DNA of 64,000 nucleotides, taken from positions 1 through 64,000 of the forward strand of contig CACFQR010000005.1 of NCBI GenBank assembly GCA_902568465.1, given 5' to 3'. This DNA comes from an uncultured Pelagibacteraceae bacterium (GTDB taxonomy: Bacteria > Pseudomonadota > Alphaproteobacteria > Pelagibacterales > Pelagibacteraceae). A model generated the notes under the pieces. The model searched no databases. It was not told the DNA's origin and saw nothing but the letters and a program-made list of their open reading frames with translations. A program made the position numbers and the translations under genes. Of this stretch, positions 44,420 to 53,627 are shown piece by piece (the first letter of the stretch is position 1; each line of letters opens with the position of its first letter).

Positions 44420-45275
44420 AATAATTTTAACAATTTTAATTTCAATAATTACTACTTTGTCCTTTGCTGACGAACAACATTCGCATGGAACGAATACAAA
44501 TTATTTAAATACAGATTGGAGTTTTAAAGGAATTTTTGGAACATTTGACCGTGCTTCACTTCAAAGAGGTTATCAAGTCTACCAAGAAGTTTGTGCCGGT
44601 TGCCACTCTGTACAACATTTAAGTTATAGAAATTTATCTGAAAAGGGAGGTCCTGAGTTCTCCGTTGAAGAAGCCAAGGCTATCGCGTCTCAATTTGAAG
44701 TAGAAGATGGACCTAATAGCGATGGGGAAATGTTTATGAGACCAGCGAGGTTATCAGATAAATTTGCAAAATCTTTTCCTAACGTGGAAGCTGCAACAGC
44801 AGCAAATGGTGGAGCATATCCTCCTGATATGTCAGTTTTAGCTAAGGCAAGGGCTGGTGGTGCAGACTACATTTATTCACTTCTTTTAGGATACGATGAC
44901 CCCCCACAAGGCTTTGAGCTTGATGATGGTGTATATTACAATAAATATATGGCAGGTAATAAAATTAAAATGTCAGCGCCACTTATGGAAGGTATTGTAG
45001 ATTATTCTGACGGCACAGAAGCAACAGTAGAACAAATGTCAAAAGACGTAACTACATTTTTAGTTTGGGCTGCTGAACCTCATTTGGAGGCTCAACATCG
45101 CATGGGATTCAAAGCAATTCTTTATTTAATCATACTCCTAACTCTCGTATATATGAGTAAACAAAAAGTATGGTCAAGGTTTGGTTCAAAGGAAGAGCCA
45201 AAAGAAGAAACTTTCGATAAAGTAGAAAAAGTTGTTACAGAATACGAAGGAGAAGACCCAAAAACTTTTAAATAA
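44388..45275 (+). CDS. petC: Cytochrome c1
   Basis: Heme c subunit of the bc1 complex. I choose ATG 44388 ([11 protein letters not shown]) rather than the track start 44358; ATG 44400 is also possible, preceded by AAGGTG. Either gives a signal peptide ([18 protein letters not shown]). It has the heme motif [10 protein letters not shown], the axial Met in [10 protein letters not shown], and a C-terminal membrane anchor ([20 protein letters not shown]). It overlaps petB by 32 bp. Convergent ychF ends 1 bp away. Confidence 0.95.
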   Translation: MKVKMLGLLNRIILTILISIITTLSFADEQHSHGTNTNYLNTDWSFKGIFGTFDRASLQRGYQVYQEVCAGCHSVQHLSYRNLSEKGGPEFSVEEAKAIASQFEVEDGPNSDGEMFMRPARLSDKFAKSFPNVEAATAANGGAYPPDMSVLAKARAGGADYIYSLLLGYDDPPQGFELDDGVYYNKYMAGNKIKMSAPLMEGIVDYSDGTEATVEQMSKDVTTFLVWAAEPHLEAQHRMGFKAILYLIILLTLVYMSKQKVWSRFGSKEEPKEETFDKVEKVVTEYEGEDPKTFK

Positions 45276-45276
45276 T

Positions 45277-46350
45277 TTAATTTCCAACTCTGAAATACAT
45301 TACATCACCATCATTTACTAAATAGTCTTTACCCTCAAGCCTCAATTTGCCAGCGTTTTTACACTCATTAAAACCTTTATATTTTATAAAATTTTCGTGG
45401 GATACTGTTTCAGCTCTAATAAAATTCTTCTTAAAATCTGAATGAATTACGCCTGCTGCGTCAGGAGCTTTGGAATTTTTTTCTATAGTCCAGGCTCTAC
45501 TTTCTTCTGGTCCAGAGGTAAAAAAAGTACTAAGACCTAGAGTGCTATAACCAGCTTTAATTAGATTGTCCAAACCAGTACTTTTAATTCCAGACTCAAG
45601 CATGAAATCTTTTCTATCCTCCACTTGAAGGTTCATGATTTGGTCTTCAATATCAGCACAAACAATAATTACATTTTCATCTGAAAATTTTTCTTTACAA
45701 GAATCTGAGTATTCATTGCCATTTGGCAAACTTTTTTCGTCAACATTGCATACAATTATTCTTGGCTTAAGAGATAAAAGAGCTGACTTTTTTAATAAAT
45801 TTTTATTGTATTTTTCCTTTAATATATCCAGTTTTTTTCCATCACCTATTAATTTTTGACACTCTTCTAAAAATATTAATTCATCTTTTTCTAATTTTTT
45901 TTTACTGCCTTTTTCCAATCTTTTTTGTAATGATTCTAGGTCAGATAATAAAATTTCGGTTTCAATAATCTCTAAATCTCTCACAGGATTTACGTCTTTA
46001 TTAACGTTTTGTATTTTTTCTGAATCAAAGCACCGAACTAAATGGATAATAGTATCAACTTCTCGCACATGGGAAAGAAACTTATTTCCTAAACCTTCTC
46101 CTTTAGATGCGCCCTTAACTAATCCAGCAATATCTACAAAAGTAATTGCTGCATTAATGGTTTTAGTTGATTTAGATATTTCAGAAATTTTAACAAGCCT
46201 TTTATCTGGAACTGCAACTATTCCAACATTTGGATCAATTGTACAAAAAGGAAAATTTTCTGCCTGAGCCTTTTTAGAAGTAGTAAGAGCATTAAACAAC
46301 GTAGATTTGCCAACATTGGGCAAACCAACAATACCACACTTAAAACTCAT
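45277..46350 (-). CDS. ychF: Ribosome-binding ATPase/GTPase YchF
   Basis: Obg-family P-loop protein that prefers ATP. The 357-aa protein has GLPNVGKSTLFNAL (Walker A), DIAGLVKGASKGEGLGNKFL (G3 region), CNVDEKSLPNG (replacing NKxD, as expected for YchF) and the C-terminal TGS domain (FFTSGPEESRAWTI...LRLEGKDYLVNDGDVMYFRV). It is 3 bp downstream of pth, the usual pairing. Confidence 0.97.
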   Translation of the reverse strand: MSFKCGIVGLPNVGKSTLFNALTTSKKAQAENFPFCTIDPNVGIVAVPDKRLVKISEISKSTKTINAAITFVDIAGLVKGASKGEGLGNKFLSHVREVDTIIHLVRCFDSEKIQNVNKDVNPVRDLEIIETEILLSDLESLQKRLEKGSKKKLEKDELIFLEECQKLIGDGKKLDILKEKYNKNLLKKSALLSLKPRIIVCNVDEKSLPNGNEYSDSCKEKFSDENVIIVCADIEDQIMNLQVEDRKDFMLESGIKSTGLDNLIKAGYSTLGLSTFFTSGPEESRAWTIEKNSKAPDAAGVIHSDFKKNFIRAETVSHENFIKYKGFNECKNAGKLRLEGKDYLVNDGDVMYFRVGN

Positions 46351-46353
46351 ATA

Positions 46354-46914
46354 TTATTTTTGATTAACTTTACTGGAAAAAAGATCTAAGTCTTTTTTGA
46401 TTAAAAATGATATGGATTTTATGATATTGCCTGTTACTTCCTCGACGTTTTGCTTTTCTTCATTAGAAAAATTATGAAGAACGTGATCAGCGCCTGTAGT
46501 ATTGTTTTTAGGTCTACCGATTCCTATCCTGATTCTTGAATAATTTTTTCCTATATTTTTATCAATCGAATCTATCCCATTATGGCCAGCGCTACTTCCG
46601 CCAAATTTAGCTTTTACTTTTCCGATATCAATATCCATATCATCATGAAAAACAAAAACATTTTTTACATCAATTTTAAAATATTCAATTAATTCTTTTA
46701 TGCAGACGCCCGAACTGTTCATAAAAGTAAGAGGTTTTATTGCAAAAATTTTTTGCTCTTCAATCGTTCCAGTTGTTAATAAACCTTTAAATTTAGGTTT
46801 TTGTTTAGAAAGTTTAAATTTAGCGTTGATGGAATCTATAACTAAAAAACCAACATTGTGACGATTATTTAAATTGTTTGGTTCTGGGTTTCCTAAACCA
46901 ACAAATAAAAGCAT
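46354..46914 (-). CDS. pth: Peptidyl-tRNA hydrolase
   Basis: Recycles peptidyl-tRNAs. The 186-aa protein begins LLFVGLGNPEPNNLNNRHNVGF with the catalytic His, then FMNSSGVCIKELI, VFHDDMDIDIGKVKAKFGGSSAGHNGIDSI and the typical RIRIGIGRP. It lies in the rplY-pth-ychF order seen in many bacteria, 20 bp after rplY. Confidence 0.97.
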   Translation of the reverse strand: MLLFVGLGNPEPNNLNNRHNVGFLVIDSINAKFKLSKQKPKFKGLLTTGTIEEQKIFAIKPLTFMNSSGVCIKELIEYFKIDVKNVFVFHDDMDIDIGKVKAKFGGSSAGHNGIDSIDKNIGKNYSRIRIGIGRPKNNTTGADHVLHNFSNEEKQNVEEVTGNIIKSISFLIKKDLDLFSSKVNQK

Positions 46915-46934
46915 AAGTGATATTTAATCCTTTG

Positions 46935-47699
46935 TTATTTCTTTTTTTCTTTAGAAGAAGAGGGTTGTGCTTTATCGCTTTGTTGTGGTTTAGCTTTACC
47001 GTCTGATGGTTTAGCACTTTTTTCTTTTCCATCGTCTTTATCAGCTTCACCTTCAGTTGCTTTTGTTTCTCCTTCAGCTGCGCCTTCAGTTCCAGGCTCA
47101 CCTTCAGCTGCTTGTTCTTCAGTTTTTTCTGGTTCAACCACAATAGTTGGAGATACTACTGTAGCAATTACAAAATCTCTGTCTGCAATTGTGGGTATTA
47201 CATTTTCTGGCAATTTAACTGATGAAATTTTTATACTAGTTCCAATTTCTGTATTTTCTAAATCTACAACAATTTCATTAGGTATATTTTCAGTGGGGCA
47301 TTTAAATTCTACTTTTCGTCTTACGGTGTTTAAAACTCCTCCCTTTTTTAAACCTGGTGACTTATCGTGATTAATAAATTTTACAGGTATTTCTAAAGTA
47401 AGTTTTGAACCTTTAACGATTCTTAAAAAATCTATATGTATAGGCTCATCAGATACAGGATCATATGTAACTTCTCTAGGCAGAACTTTTTCTGAGCTTC
47501 CATCAATATCTAAATTTAAAACTTTAGACATGAAAGACTCAGTTCTCATTACATCTTGAATTTGCAATTTTTTAAGGCTTATAGATAAATTATCTTTTTT
47601 ACCTCCATACAATATAGCAGGTATAAAACCATCAGACCTCAATTTGTTGATCTGACCGTTAGTTGCGGTAGTTCTTTTTGTAGCCTTTAAGATGTCCAT
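46935..47699 (-). CDS. rplY: 50S ribosomal protein L25 (CTC form) with acidic low-complexity tail
   Basis: 5S rRNA-binding ribosomal protein. The 254-aa protein has the L25 domain (TATNGQINKLRSDGFIPAILYG) and the CTC-type beta domain to about residue 185. A tail of about 65 residues follows, rich in Glu, Ala, Gly and Lys (EEQAAEGEPGTEGAAEGET), ending in Ser/Lys. Such tails occur in alphaproteobacterial L25 but vary in sequence. It is upstream of pth and downstream of prs. Confidence 0.93.
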   Translation of the reverse strand: MDILKATKRTTATNGQINKLRSDGFIPAILYGGKKDNLSISLKKLQIQDVMRTESFMSKVLNLDIDGSSEKVLPREVTYDPVSDEPIHIDFLRIVKGSKLTLEIPVKFINHDKSPGLKKGGVLNTVRRKVEFKCPTENIPNEIVVDLENTEIGTSIKISSVKLPENVIPTIADRDFVIATVVSPTIVVEPEKTEEQAAEGEPGTEGAAEGETKATEGEADKDDGKEKSAKPSDGKAKPQQSDKAQPSSSKEKKK

Positions 47700-47748
47700 A
47701 AATTAACTTGGTGTTTTTATATTATGTTTGGAAAAAAAACAAGCAAAA

Positions 47749-48678
47749 TTATTTAAAAAGGCTAGAAACCGAGGTTGAGTTAGCTATTCTCTTCATAGCT
47801 TCAGAGATCATAGGAGCTAGAGAAATTATTTCTATTTTTTTACTTCTTCCAATTTTTTTTGAGTTGTCAATTGTATCTGTTGTTATTAATTTCTTGATTC
47901 TAGACCTTTCAATTTTTTGGACTGCCTCACCGCTTAATACAGCATGTGTAATATAAACATACACATCTTTTGCTCCCTTTTCTTTTAGTGCTTTCGCTGC
48001 ATTCACTATAGTACCGCCAGAATCAATTATGTCATCTACAATTACACAGTTTTTATTTTTCACATTACCAACAATATTCATAACCTCAGATTTGCCGGGA
48101 GAAGGTCGTCTTTTGTCTATAATAGCTATTGTAGAGTTTAATCTTCTGCTCAAAGCTCTTGTTCTCTCAACACCCCCAACATCAGGAGCAACACAAATTA
48201 AATTATTTAATTTTATTTTTTTCACATGTCTTGCAAAAATTGGAGTAGCAAATAAATTATCTACAGGAATATCAAAGAAGCCTTGTATTTGACCAGCATG
48301 CAAATCAACACTTAAAATTCTATTTGCTCCAGCGTTGGTTATAAGATTAGAAACAAGTTTAGCTGATATAGCAGTCCTTGGAACTACTTTTCGGTCTTGT
48401 CTAGCATATCCAAAATAAGGAATTACAGCAGTAATATTTTTTGCAGAAGACCGTCTTAGCGCATCAATGCAAATTAGTAATTCCATTAAATTGTCATTTG
48501 CAGGATTTGATGTTGATTGAATTACAAATATGCTGTTACCTCTGATATTTTCATTAATTTCAATATAAACTTCACCATCCGCGAATCTTCTTATGTGAGA
48601 ATTAACTAATTTTAGTTTAAGCTGTCTTGCTATGTCTTTACATAATCTTAAATTACTTGTGCCAGCAAGAACTTTCAT
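47749..48678 (-). CDS. prs: Ribose-phosphate pyrophosphokinase
   Basis: Makes PRPP for nucleotide, His and Trp synthesis. The 309-aa protein shows KVLAGTSNLRLCKDIARQL, the ATP flexible loop YFGYARQDRK, DLHAGQIQGFFDIPVDNL and the PRPP-binding CVIVDDIIDSGGTIVNAA. Upstream is a 59-bp gap without a clear feature; downstream, 49 bp precede rplY. Confidence 0.97.
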   Translation of the reverse strand: MKVLAGTSNLRLCKDIARQLKLKLVNSHIRRFADGEVYIEINENIRGNSIFVIQSTSNPANDNLMELLICIDALRRSSAKNITAVIPYFGYARQDRKVVPRTAISAKLVSNLITNAGANRILSVDLHAGQIQGFFDIPVDNLFATPIFARHVKKIKLNNLICVAPDVGGVERTRALSRRLNSTIAIIDKRRPSPGKSEVMNIVGNVKNKNCVIVDDIIDSGGTIVNAAKALKEKGAKDVYVYITHAVLSGEAVQKIERSRIKKLITTDTIDNSKKIGRSKKIEIISLAPMISEAMKRIANSTSVSSLFK

Positions 48679-48737
48679 AGAATAATAAGTTGTTTATACA
48701 ACTTTAATTTAACATTTCAAATTAATTAAACATTTAA

Positions 48738-49499
48738 TTAAGTCATTAATATGACAGAAATACACCTACCGTAATCTTTTTCGTTGCTAATACGGGATCT
48801 TCTATAACTAAAAAACAACTTATCTTCAGAAAAAGTATCCATTTCAATATTTTCAATATTTTTTATGTTTAAATTAAATATTTCTTGATTGATAAAGCCT
48901 CTTAGATCAAAGGTAAATTGTTTATCGTTCTTTTTATAAAAAAATTTTTTATTTTTTTCATTTTTTTCAATAAATTTAATAATAAAATCTTCTTTTACTT
49001 CATAATTATTTTTGCCAATACAAGGACCAATAACAGCAATGATATCTTTACTCTTAGAATTCAATTCTTCAAATTTTTTTATTGTATTTTCAATTATTCC
49101 ATTCAAGGCACCCTTCCAGCCAGCGTGCGCACATCCAATTATTTTTTTAATGGGATCGTAAAAAATTATTGGAGCGCAATCAGCTGTTAATATAGAAATT
49201 CCTATATTTTTTATATTTGTTACCAAAGCGTCACCAATTAATTTATTTTTTAAATTTTTTTTATCGTTTAGATAAATGACTCTATTACTGTGCTTTTGGT
49301 TTAAAGTAATTAAAAATTCTTTTTTACAGCCTATTCTGTTGCTAACTAGCTCAAGATTTTTCAACACGTTTTCTCTTTTGTCATCAGAACCTAGCCCACA
49401 GTTCAAGCTATTATAGGATCCCTTTGAAACACCATCTTTTCTTGAAAAAAAACAATGTCGTAAATTTTCAAATTTTTTTAATTTAGAAGAAAAAAACAT
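48738..49499 (-). CDS. pgeF: PgeF/YfiH laccase-domain protein (purine/peptidoglycan housekeeping)
   Basis: A 253-aa multicopper-fold protein formerly called polyphenol oxidase. It shows LNQKHSNRVI, ILTADCAPIIFYD and the zinc-site region GCAHAGWKGALNGIIENT plus IGPCIGKNNYEV. E. coli YfiH removes misincorporated amino acids from muropeptide precursors, and relatives act on purine nucleosides. The start ATG overlaps the stop of the 43-aa ORF (TAATG). Confidence 0.92.
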   Translation of the reverse strand: MFFSSKLKKFENLRHCFFSRKDGVSKGSYNSLNCGLGSDDKRENVLKNLELVSNRIGCKKEFLITLNQKHSNRVIYLNDKKNLKNKLIGDALVTNIKNIGISILTADCAPIIFYDPIKKIIGCAHAGWKGALNGIIENTIKKFEELNSKSKDIIAVIGPCIGKNNYEVKEDFIIKFIEKNEKNKKFFYKKNDKQFTFDLRGFINQEIFNLNIKNIENIEMDTFSEDKLFFSYRRSRISNEKDYGRCISVILMT

Positions 49500-49630
49500 T
49501 ATTTAAAACCTAAAGAAAATTTTTCATTTTTTTTCTTTGCAAACATTACTTTAAATAGTTTGCCCATTTCTTCATGGTGTAATAATCTTTTAAGTTTATA
49601 AAACATTTCAGCTTTGTCTTTAAAGGTCAT
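49499..49630 (-). CDS. 43-aa basic ORF coupled between the MidA-type gene and pgeF
   Basis: Too short for the ORF track. The sequence starts MTFKDKAEMFYKLKRLLHHE and ends NEKFSLGFK; it is basic, with no membrane segment and no Cys. The ATG lies 11 bp inside the end of the methyltransferase gene and its TAA shares one base with the pgeF ATG (TAATG). This double coupling, and the fact that it exactly fills the 120-bp gap, argue that it is a real gene. I do not recognise it. Confidence 0.6.
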   Translation of the reverse strand: MTFKDKAEMFYKLKRLLHHEEMGKLFKVMFAKKKNEKFSLGFK

Positions 49631-50567
49631 TTTTTTTTGAAAGTATATTTGCCCTTTCAATTATACCTAATTTTTGAAGGAATTCATTTTGAGTGACAAT
49701 TCTTTCAGCAATTAAATTATTTTTTTTTAATATTTTTACAAATAAATCAAAATTTATATGGGAAGTAATATCTGATTTGCCCGGTTCAGAAAGCACGTCC
49801 ACAAATTTATGCTTTTTTATGGATTGCAAGGTATCTCCACCTTTAATTTTGGTATATCCATAATCAAAGGCTAAAAGACCACCGCCATATTTTTTAATAT
49901 TTTTTGCCACTGCGTTTAAATATAAAATAGCATCGTTTGGGTATTCTATAATACTGTTTTTGCAATTTATATTTAGCTGTATAATTTTTTTTATCACATC
50001 TTTGTCTGCCTTTTTATATAAAAATTCTAATTTTTTTCTATCTTTTGATAATGATATGTATTTTTCTAAAAATACATTATTTTTTTTAAAAACTTGTTTA
50101 ATAGCAAGAGAGTCAAAAAACTCGTTGCCTAAAAACATTATTGGGCCAAACTTAATTTTATCTATTTTTTTTATCCACTTAACTTTTTTATTTTTTATAT
50201 TTTTTTTTTGAATTTTTATCAGCACGTCACTAATTTCTAGTAAGTTTATTTCTAAGCAATTGTAAAATTCTTTGAAATTTTTAAAAACATTCAACAGAAC
50301 TTTACATAATGATCCATCCCCCGGGCCAAGCTCCACTAATAAAAATTTTTTGGGTTTTCCTAAATTTTCCCAAAAAGCAATACACCAAATAGCAATCATT
50401 TCGCCAAACAAATCAGAGACTAAAGGTGAAGTGATATAGTCGCCTTGTTTTCCAAAAGGGTTACTATTCATATAGTAACCAAATTTTCTATCGTATAGCG
50501 CTATATTGATAAATTTATCTAAAGGAATTGATTTTTCTTCTTTTAAAATATTAATTATTTTGTTCAT
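49620..50567 (-). CDS. MidA/NDUFAF7-family SAM-dependent methyltransferase
   Basis: A 315-aa protein of the class I methyltransferase family (COG1565) whose mitochondrial member NDUFAF7 methylates an Arg in complex I. It shows YYMNSNPFGKQGDYITSP, the SAM motif FLLVELGPGDGSLCKVLL, FLGNEFFDSLAIKQV and LLAFDYGY. A role in complex I assembly in bacteria is inferred from the family only. It overlaps lgt by 4 bp. Confidence 0.88.
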   Translation of the reverse strand: MNKIINILKEEKSIPLDKFINIALYDRKFGYYMNSNPFGKQGDYITSPLVSDLFGEMIAIWCIAFWENLGKPKKFLLVELGPGDGSLCKVLLNVFKNFKEFYNCLEINLLEISDVLIKIQKKNIKNKKVKWIKKIDKIKFGPIMFLGNEFFDSLAIKQVFKKNNVFLEKYISLSKDRKKLEFLYKKADKDVIKKIIQLNINCKNSIIEYPNDAILYLNAVAKNIKKYGGGLLAFDYGYTKIKGGDTLQSIKKHKFVDVLSEPGKSDITSHINFDLFVKILKKNNLIAERIVTQNEFLQKLGIIERANILSKKNDL

Positions 50568-51361
50568 TTTTTTTTCATTAATAAAATTATAAAAAAACCA
50601 GCTAATAATGTAACTAAACTTAATATTATTCCTAAAGAAATATATTCAAAAAAGTAACCGAGATGTTTGTCTGCCTCTCTAAAATTTTCAGAAAATATTC
50701 TAAAAATAGAATATAAAATTAAAAAAATTGCCGAAATATAAGCTGGCTTAAATAATAATTTTTTTTTTAATGCTAGATAATTTATTATTAAAAACAAAAC
50801 TAATCCTTCAAGAGCAGCTTCATAAATTTGCGACGGATGTCTTGGTGAGCTGTCTGCATTTGGGAAAATAATTGCCCAAGGTAGGGAGGAGACTTTTCCA
50901 TAAAGTTCACCATTTATAAAGTTAGCGATTCTTCCAAAGAAAATTCCTATTGGTGCGACGCAACTAACTATATCTGAATACTTAAAAAAATTTTCGCCTT
51001 TTTTTTTTGAGTAAAAGAAAATAGAAAAAATAACACCAATCAATCCACCATGAAAAGACATACCGCCCTGCCACAGTTTAAAAATTTCTAGGAAGTTTTG
51101 ACTATAATACTCTATATTATAAAAAATTACGTATCCTAATCTTCCACCAATTATTACTCCAAATAATAAATAAATAACTAAATCATCAAAATCTGCTTTT
51201 TTAATCTGTTTAAAATGATATTCATTATTTTCAGTTTTTTTTATTATTTTTATTGCATAAAACCAGCCAATAACTATTCCTAAAATATACGCTAATGAAT
51301 ACCATTTAATTTGAAAAAGTCCGAAATCTATAAATACTGGGTCAAAATTATGAGTAAACAT
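50564..51361 (-). CDS. lgt: Prolipoprotein diacylglyceryl transferase
   Basis: First enzyme of lipoprotein maturation (LspA, in this window, is the next). The 265-aa membrane protein has about seven helices, YSLAYILGIVIGWFYA, MSFHGGLIGVI with the essential His, and the signature GRIANFINGELYG and PRHPSQIYEA. The divergent ubiK gene starts 61 bp away; that spacer holds no clear promoter. Confidence 0.96.
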   Translation of the reverse strand: MFTHNFDPVFIDFGLFQIKWYSLAYILGIVIGWFYAIKIIKKTENNEYHFKQIKKADFDDLVIYLLFGVIIGGRLGYVIFYNIEYYSQNFLEIFKLWQGGMSFHGGLIGVIFSIFFYSKKKGENFFKYSDIVSCVAPIGIFFGRIANFINGELYGKVSSLPWAIIFPNADSSPRHPSQIYEAALEGLVLFLIINYLALKKKLLFKPAYISAIFLILYSIFRIFSENFREADKHLGYFFEYISLGIILSLVTLLAGFFIILLMKKK

Positions 51362-51422
51362 TTAAAAAAAAAAGATTTATTTAATATTTAATTTAAAATA
51401 ACTTAAACCAACTTAAAAATAT

Positions 51423-51674
51423 ATGGAAAAATATTATAATAACTTGCTCAAAAATATCACAGAATTAATTGAAAAAGGTTTATTAACTTCTAAAGACCTT
51501 TCAAAAGAAGCAGAAGAAGCCTTAAAATTTAGAATAGAAATTCTTGTTAATAAACTTAACTTAGTATCCAGGGAGGAGTTTGAAGTCCAAAAAAAATTAA
51601 CCAATAAGTTAAAAAACGACTTGATTAAATTAAAAAAAAGAAAGAAAAAAATTACAAAGGCAAAGAAATCTTAA
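51423..51674 (+). CDS. ubiK: UbiK (YqiC/BMFP) accessory factor for ubiquinone biosynthesis
   Basis: An 83-aa coiled-coil protein. LVSREEFEVQKKLTNKLKNDLIKL is the BMFP-type C-terminal helix; the tail is Lys-rich. E. coli UbiK helps the Ubi complex function under oxygen, fitting the ubiA and monooxygenase genes here. Its last 23 bases overlap the 3' end of the sensor kinase on the other strand. Confidence 0.8.
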   Translation: MEKYYNNLLKNITELIEKGLLTSKDLSKEAEEALKFRIEILVNKLNLVSREEFEVQKKLTNKLKNDLIKLKKRKKKITKAKKS

Positions 51675-52155
51675 CCCTAAGACCATTTAGAGGACTTTTA
51701 TCCAAAGCGATAATACCTCCATGAGAGCGTATAATATCATTTGCAATTGACAAACCTAATCCTACGCCCGATTTATTTTGTCCTCTACTTTTGTCAATTC
51801 TATAAAAAGGTTTCATTACGTTCTGGTATTCGTTTTCAGCTATCCCTGGTCCATCGTCGTCAATAAAAATTGAAATATTATTTTTAGTTTTGTTAGAAAT
51901 AATTTTTATATTTTCTCCATATGATAAGCCATTATCAATTAAATTTGACAGACACCTTTTTATTGAATTGGGGCGCACATTTATTTCTAAATTTTCTTCT
52001 AGAGAAACTGCAATTTTATCTTCTTTATATTTATTGACCAAGTCTTTTATTATTTCATTTAAATTAATTTTTTCAGTTTCTTCATTTTTTTGATGTCTAG
52101 CAAACTCTAAGTATTCATTTAACATTCTTTCCATTTCTTCTATGTCATCACCCAT
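51652..52155 (-). CDS. Sensor histidine kinase, 3' fragment (second DHp helix and ATPase domain)
   Basis: A 167-aa ORF containing the end of the dimerisation helix (EEMERMLNEYLEFARHQ), N box NLIDNGLSYG, G1 box DDDGPGIAENE, F box FYRIDKSRG and G2 box GVGLGLSIANDI. It begins MGDDIEE inside the end of the upstream ORF. If one A is removed from the A9 run at 52155-52163, the two ORFs join as ...LAKKMGDDIEE..., a normal EnvZ-like kinase of 438 aa. It is therefore the second half of a frameshifted gene, or is read through slippage or re-initiation. Confidence 0.88.
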   Translation of the reverse strand: MGDDIEEMERMLNEYLEFARHQKNEETEKINLNEIIKDLVNKYKEDKIAVSLEENLEINVRPNSIKRCLSNLIDNGLSYGENIKIISNKTKNNISIFIDDDGPGIAENEYQNVMKPFYRIDKSRGQNKSGVGLGLSIANDIIRSHGGIIALDKSPLNGLRVKISLPL

Positions 52156-52969
52156 TTTTTTTTGCTAAATCCTGCTGTTTTAGTAAAGCAAGTTGTAATT
52201 TTAATCTTGTAAGAGGTGTTCTTAAGTCATGACTGATTCCTGAAAGCATTTCTGATCTTTGATTTAAATGCACTGTAATTCTTTTTCTCATTCTATCAAA
52301 TTCATAAGCCGCTTGCCGTATTTCTCTAGCTCCGGAGGGTCTAAATTCTTTTACAAATTCTCCCTTACCAAATCTTTCAGCAGCTCTAGCAAGGTTTACA
52401 ATTGGCCTTGTTTGATTTTTTAAAAAAACTATGGCGATCATTATTAATAATATTCCTGGCAAAGTAATCCATAACGCAAAAATACGAGCAGAGGATGGTG
52501 CAATTTTTTCTTTAGGAAAAAAAATTTGTAACAGTCCTGTTTCATATTTTATTTTTAGATATACGACATCTTTGTATGAAGTTGTATCAAACCAATATGA
52601 GTTTGGAAAAGCAGATTTAAGTTCTCTTCTTAAACTTCTATCCATTGGGCTATACCATCTTTCAGGAATTTCTTCTGGAAAAATTTCATTCGCTTTTAAT
52701 CTAACTACAAAATCAAAATTCTTATTATATAAATCTAGAATTTCCTCTTTATTAGTTTGTTCGTTTTGATATACATCATAAAGTGTTTTAACTTCACTAA
52801 CCAAGGATCGCGTCATTCCCTTGTTAGCTTTTATCCAAAGACTATCGAAAAAAACTATAGTAATTATTATTTGTAACAATATTATTGGAGTCGCAACAAT
52901 TATTAAGGATCTATAAAAAAGTCTTTTTGGTAAAATATTTTTTATAAAATTATTCAATCCATAAAACAT
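52148..52969 (-). CDS. Sensor histidine kinase, 5' fragment (sensor, HAMP and H box)
   Basis: The N-terminal half. I choose ATG 52969 (MFYGLNNFIKN), which follows GGGGAG, rather than the track start 53023. Two membrane helices (RSLIIVATPIILLQIIITIVFF; FALWITLPGILLIMIAIVFL) flank a periplasmic sensor of about 120 residues, followed by HAMP (NQTRPIVNLARAAERFGKGE) and the H box EMLSGISHDLRTPLTRLKLQLALL. The frame stops just after, at an A9 run, in place of the rest of the kinase. EnvZ-like. It overlaps the response regulator gene by 20 bp. Confidence 0.9.
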   Translation of the reverse strand: MFYGLNNFIKNILPKRLFYRSLIIVATPIILLQIIITIVFFDSLWIKANKGMTRSLVSEVKTLYDVYQNEQTNKEEILDLYNKNFDFVVRLKANEIFPEEIPERWYSPMDRSLRRELKSAFPNSYWFDTTSYKDVVYLKIKYETGLLQIFFPKEKIAPSSARIFALWITLPGILLIMIAIVFLKNQTRPIVNLARAAERFGKGEFVKEFRPSGAREIRQAAYEFDRMRKRITVHLNQRSEMLSGISHDLRTPLTRLKLQLALLKQQDLAKKNG

Positions 52970-53627
52970 AGCCAGCTCCCCTAATAGTTTGTAAATATTT
53001 TGGATTTTTAGGATTTGTCTCAATTTTTTGTCTTAATCTTGTGATCATTACATCAATAGTTCTTTCTTTTGATATATTAATTATTTTACCAATATCTTCT
53101 CTAGAAAAAACTTTTCCTGGCGACTCAAGCATTTTACTTAAAACCTTTATTTCCTGTGGATTAATTTTTATTAACTTGTCATTTATTTTTATATCTGATT
53201 TTTTCAAATTTACCAAAGCATTTCCTATATATATTTCATCTGACAAGATAGGTTTTTGAACTTTGCTTAGAATATTTTTTATTCTCAACAAAAGTTCTTT
53301 CGGGTTAAAAGGCTTTCCTAAATAATCATCTGCTCCTAATTCTAATCCTTCAATTCTATTTTGTGTTTCACCTTTTGCTGTTAAAAGTATTATTGGTATT
53401 GGGTTGTTTTCTTTAATTTCCTTTGTCAGATCTAGACCACTTTTTCCAGGCATCATAATATCTAAAATGATTATATCAAATTTGATTATTTCTAATTTTT
53501 TTTTGGCATCAAATGCATCTTTAGCACTGGTAACTAAAAATTTTTTTTCTTCGAGATACTCTTTTACTAGTTCTCTTATCCTATCATCGTCATCAACCAC
53601 CAATATATGAAAAGTGTTTTTATTCAT
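52950..53627 (-). CDS. OmpR-family response regulator (PetR-like)
   Basis: A 225-aa two-domain regulator: receiver (ILVVDDDDRIRELV, phospho-Asp in IIILDIMMPGKSG, Lys in IGKPFNPKEL-like GKPFNPKELL) and a C-terminal winged helix (RTIDVMITRLRQKIETNPKNPKYLQTIRGAGYVL). Sandwiched between a MarR-type gene and the kinase and next to ilvE, it matches the petP-petR-ilvE neighbourhood of Rhodobacter-type alphaproteobacteria, where PetR is needed for cytochrome bc1. petABC is 8 kb away in this window. The PetR assignment is inferred from neighbourhood. Confidence 0.92.
   Translation of the reverse strand: MNKNTFHILVVDDDDRIRELVKEYLEEKKFLVTSAKDAFDAKKKLEIIKFDIIILDIMMPGKSGLDLTKEIKENNPIPIILLTAKGETQNRIEGLELGADDYLGKPFNPKELLLRIKNILSKVQKPILSDEIYIGNALVNLKKSDIKINDKLIKINPQEIKVLSKMLESPGKVFSREDIGKIINISKERTIDVMITRLRQKIETNPKNPKYLQTIRGAGYVLWIE

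Noticed and set aside
46865-47143. 92-aa Lys/Gln-rich minus-strand ORF in the rplY tail
   Set aside because: Alternative frame of the low-complexity rplY 3' end; no independent evidence.
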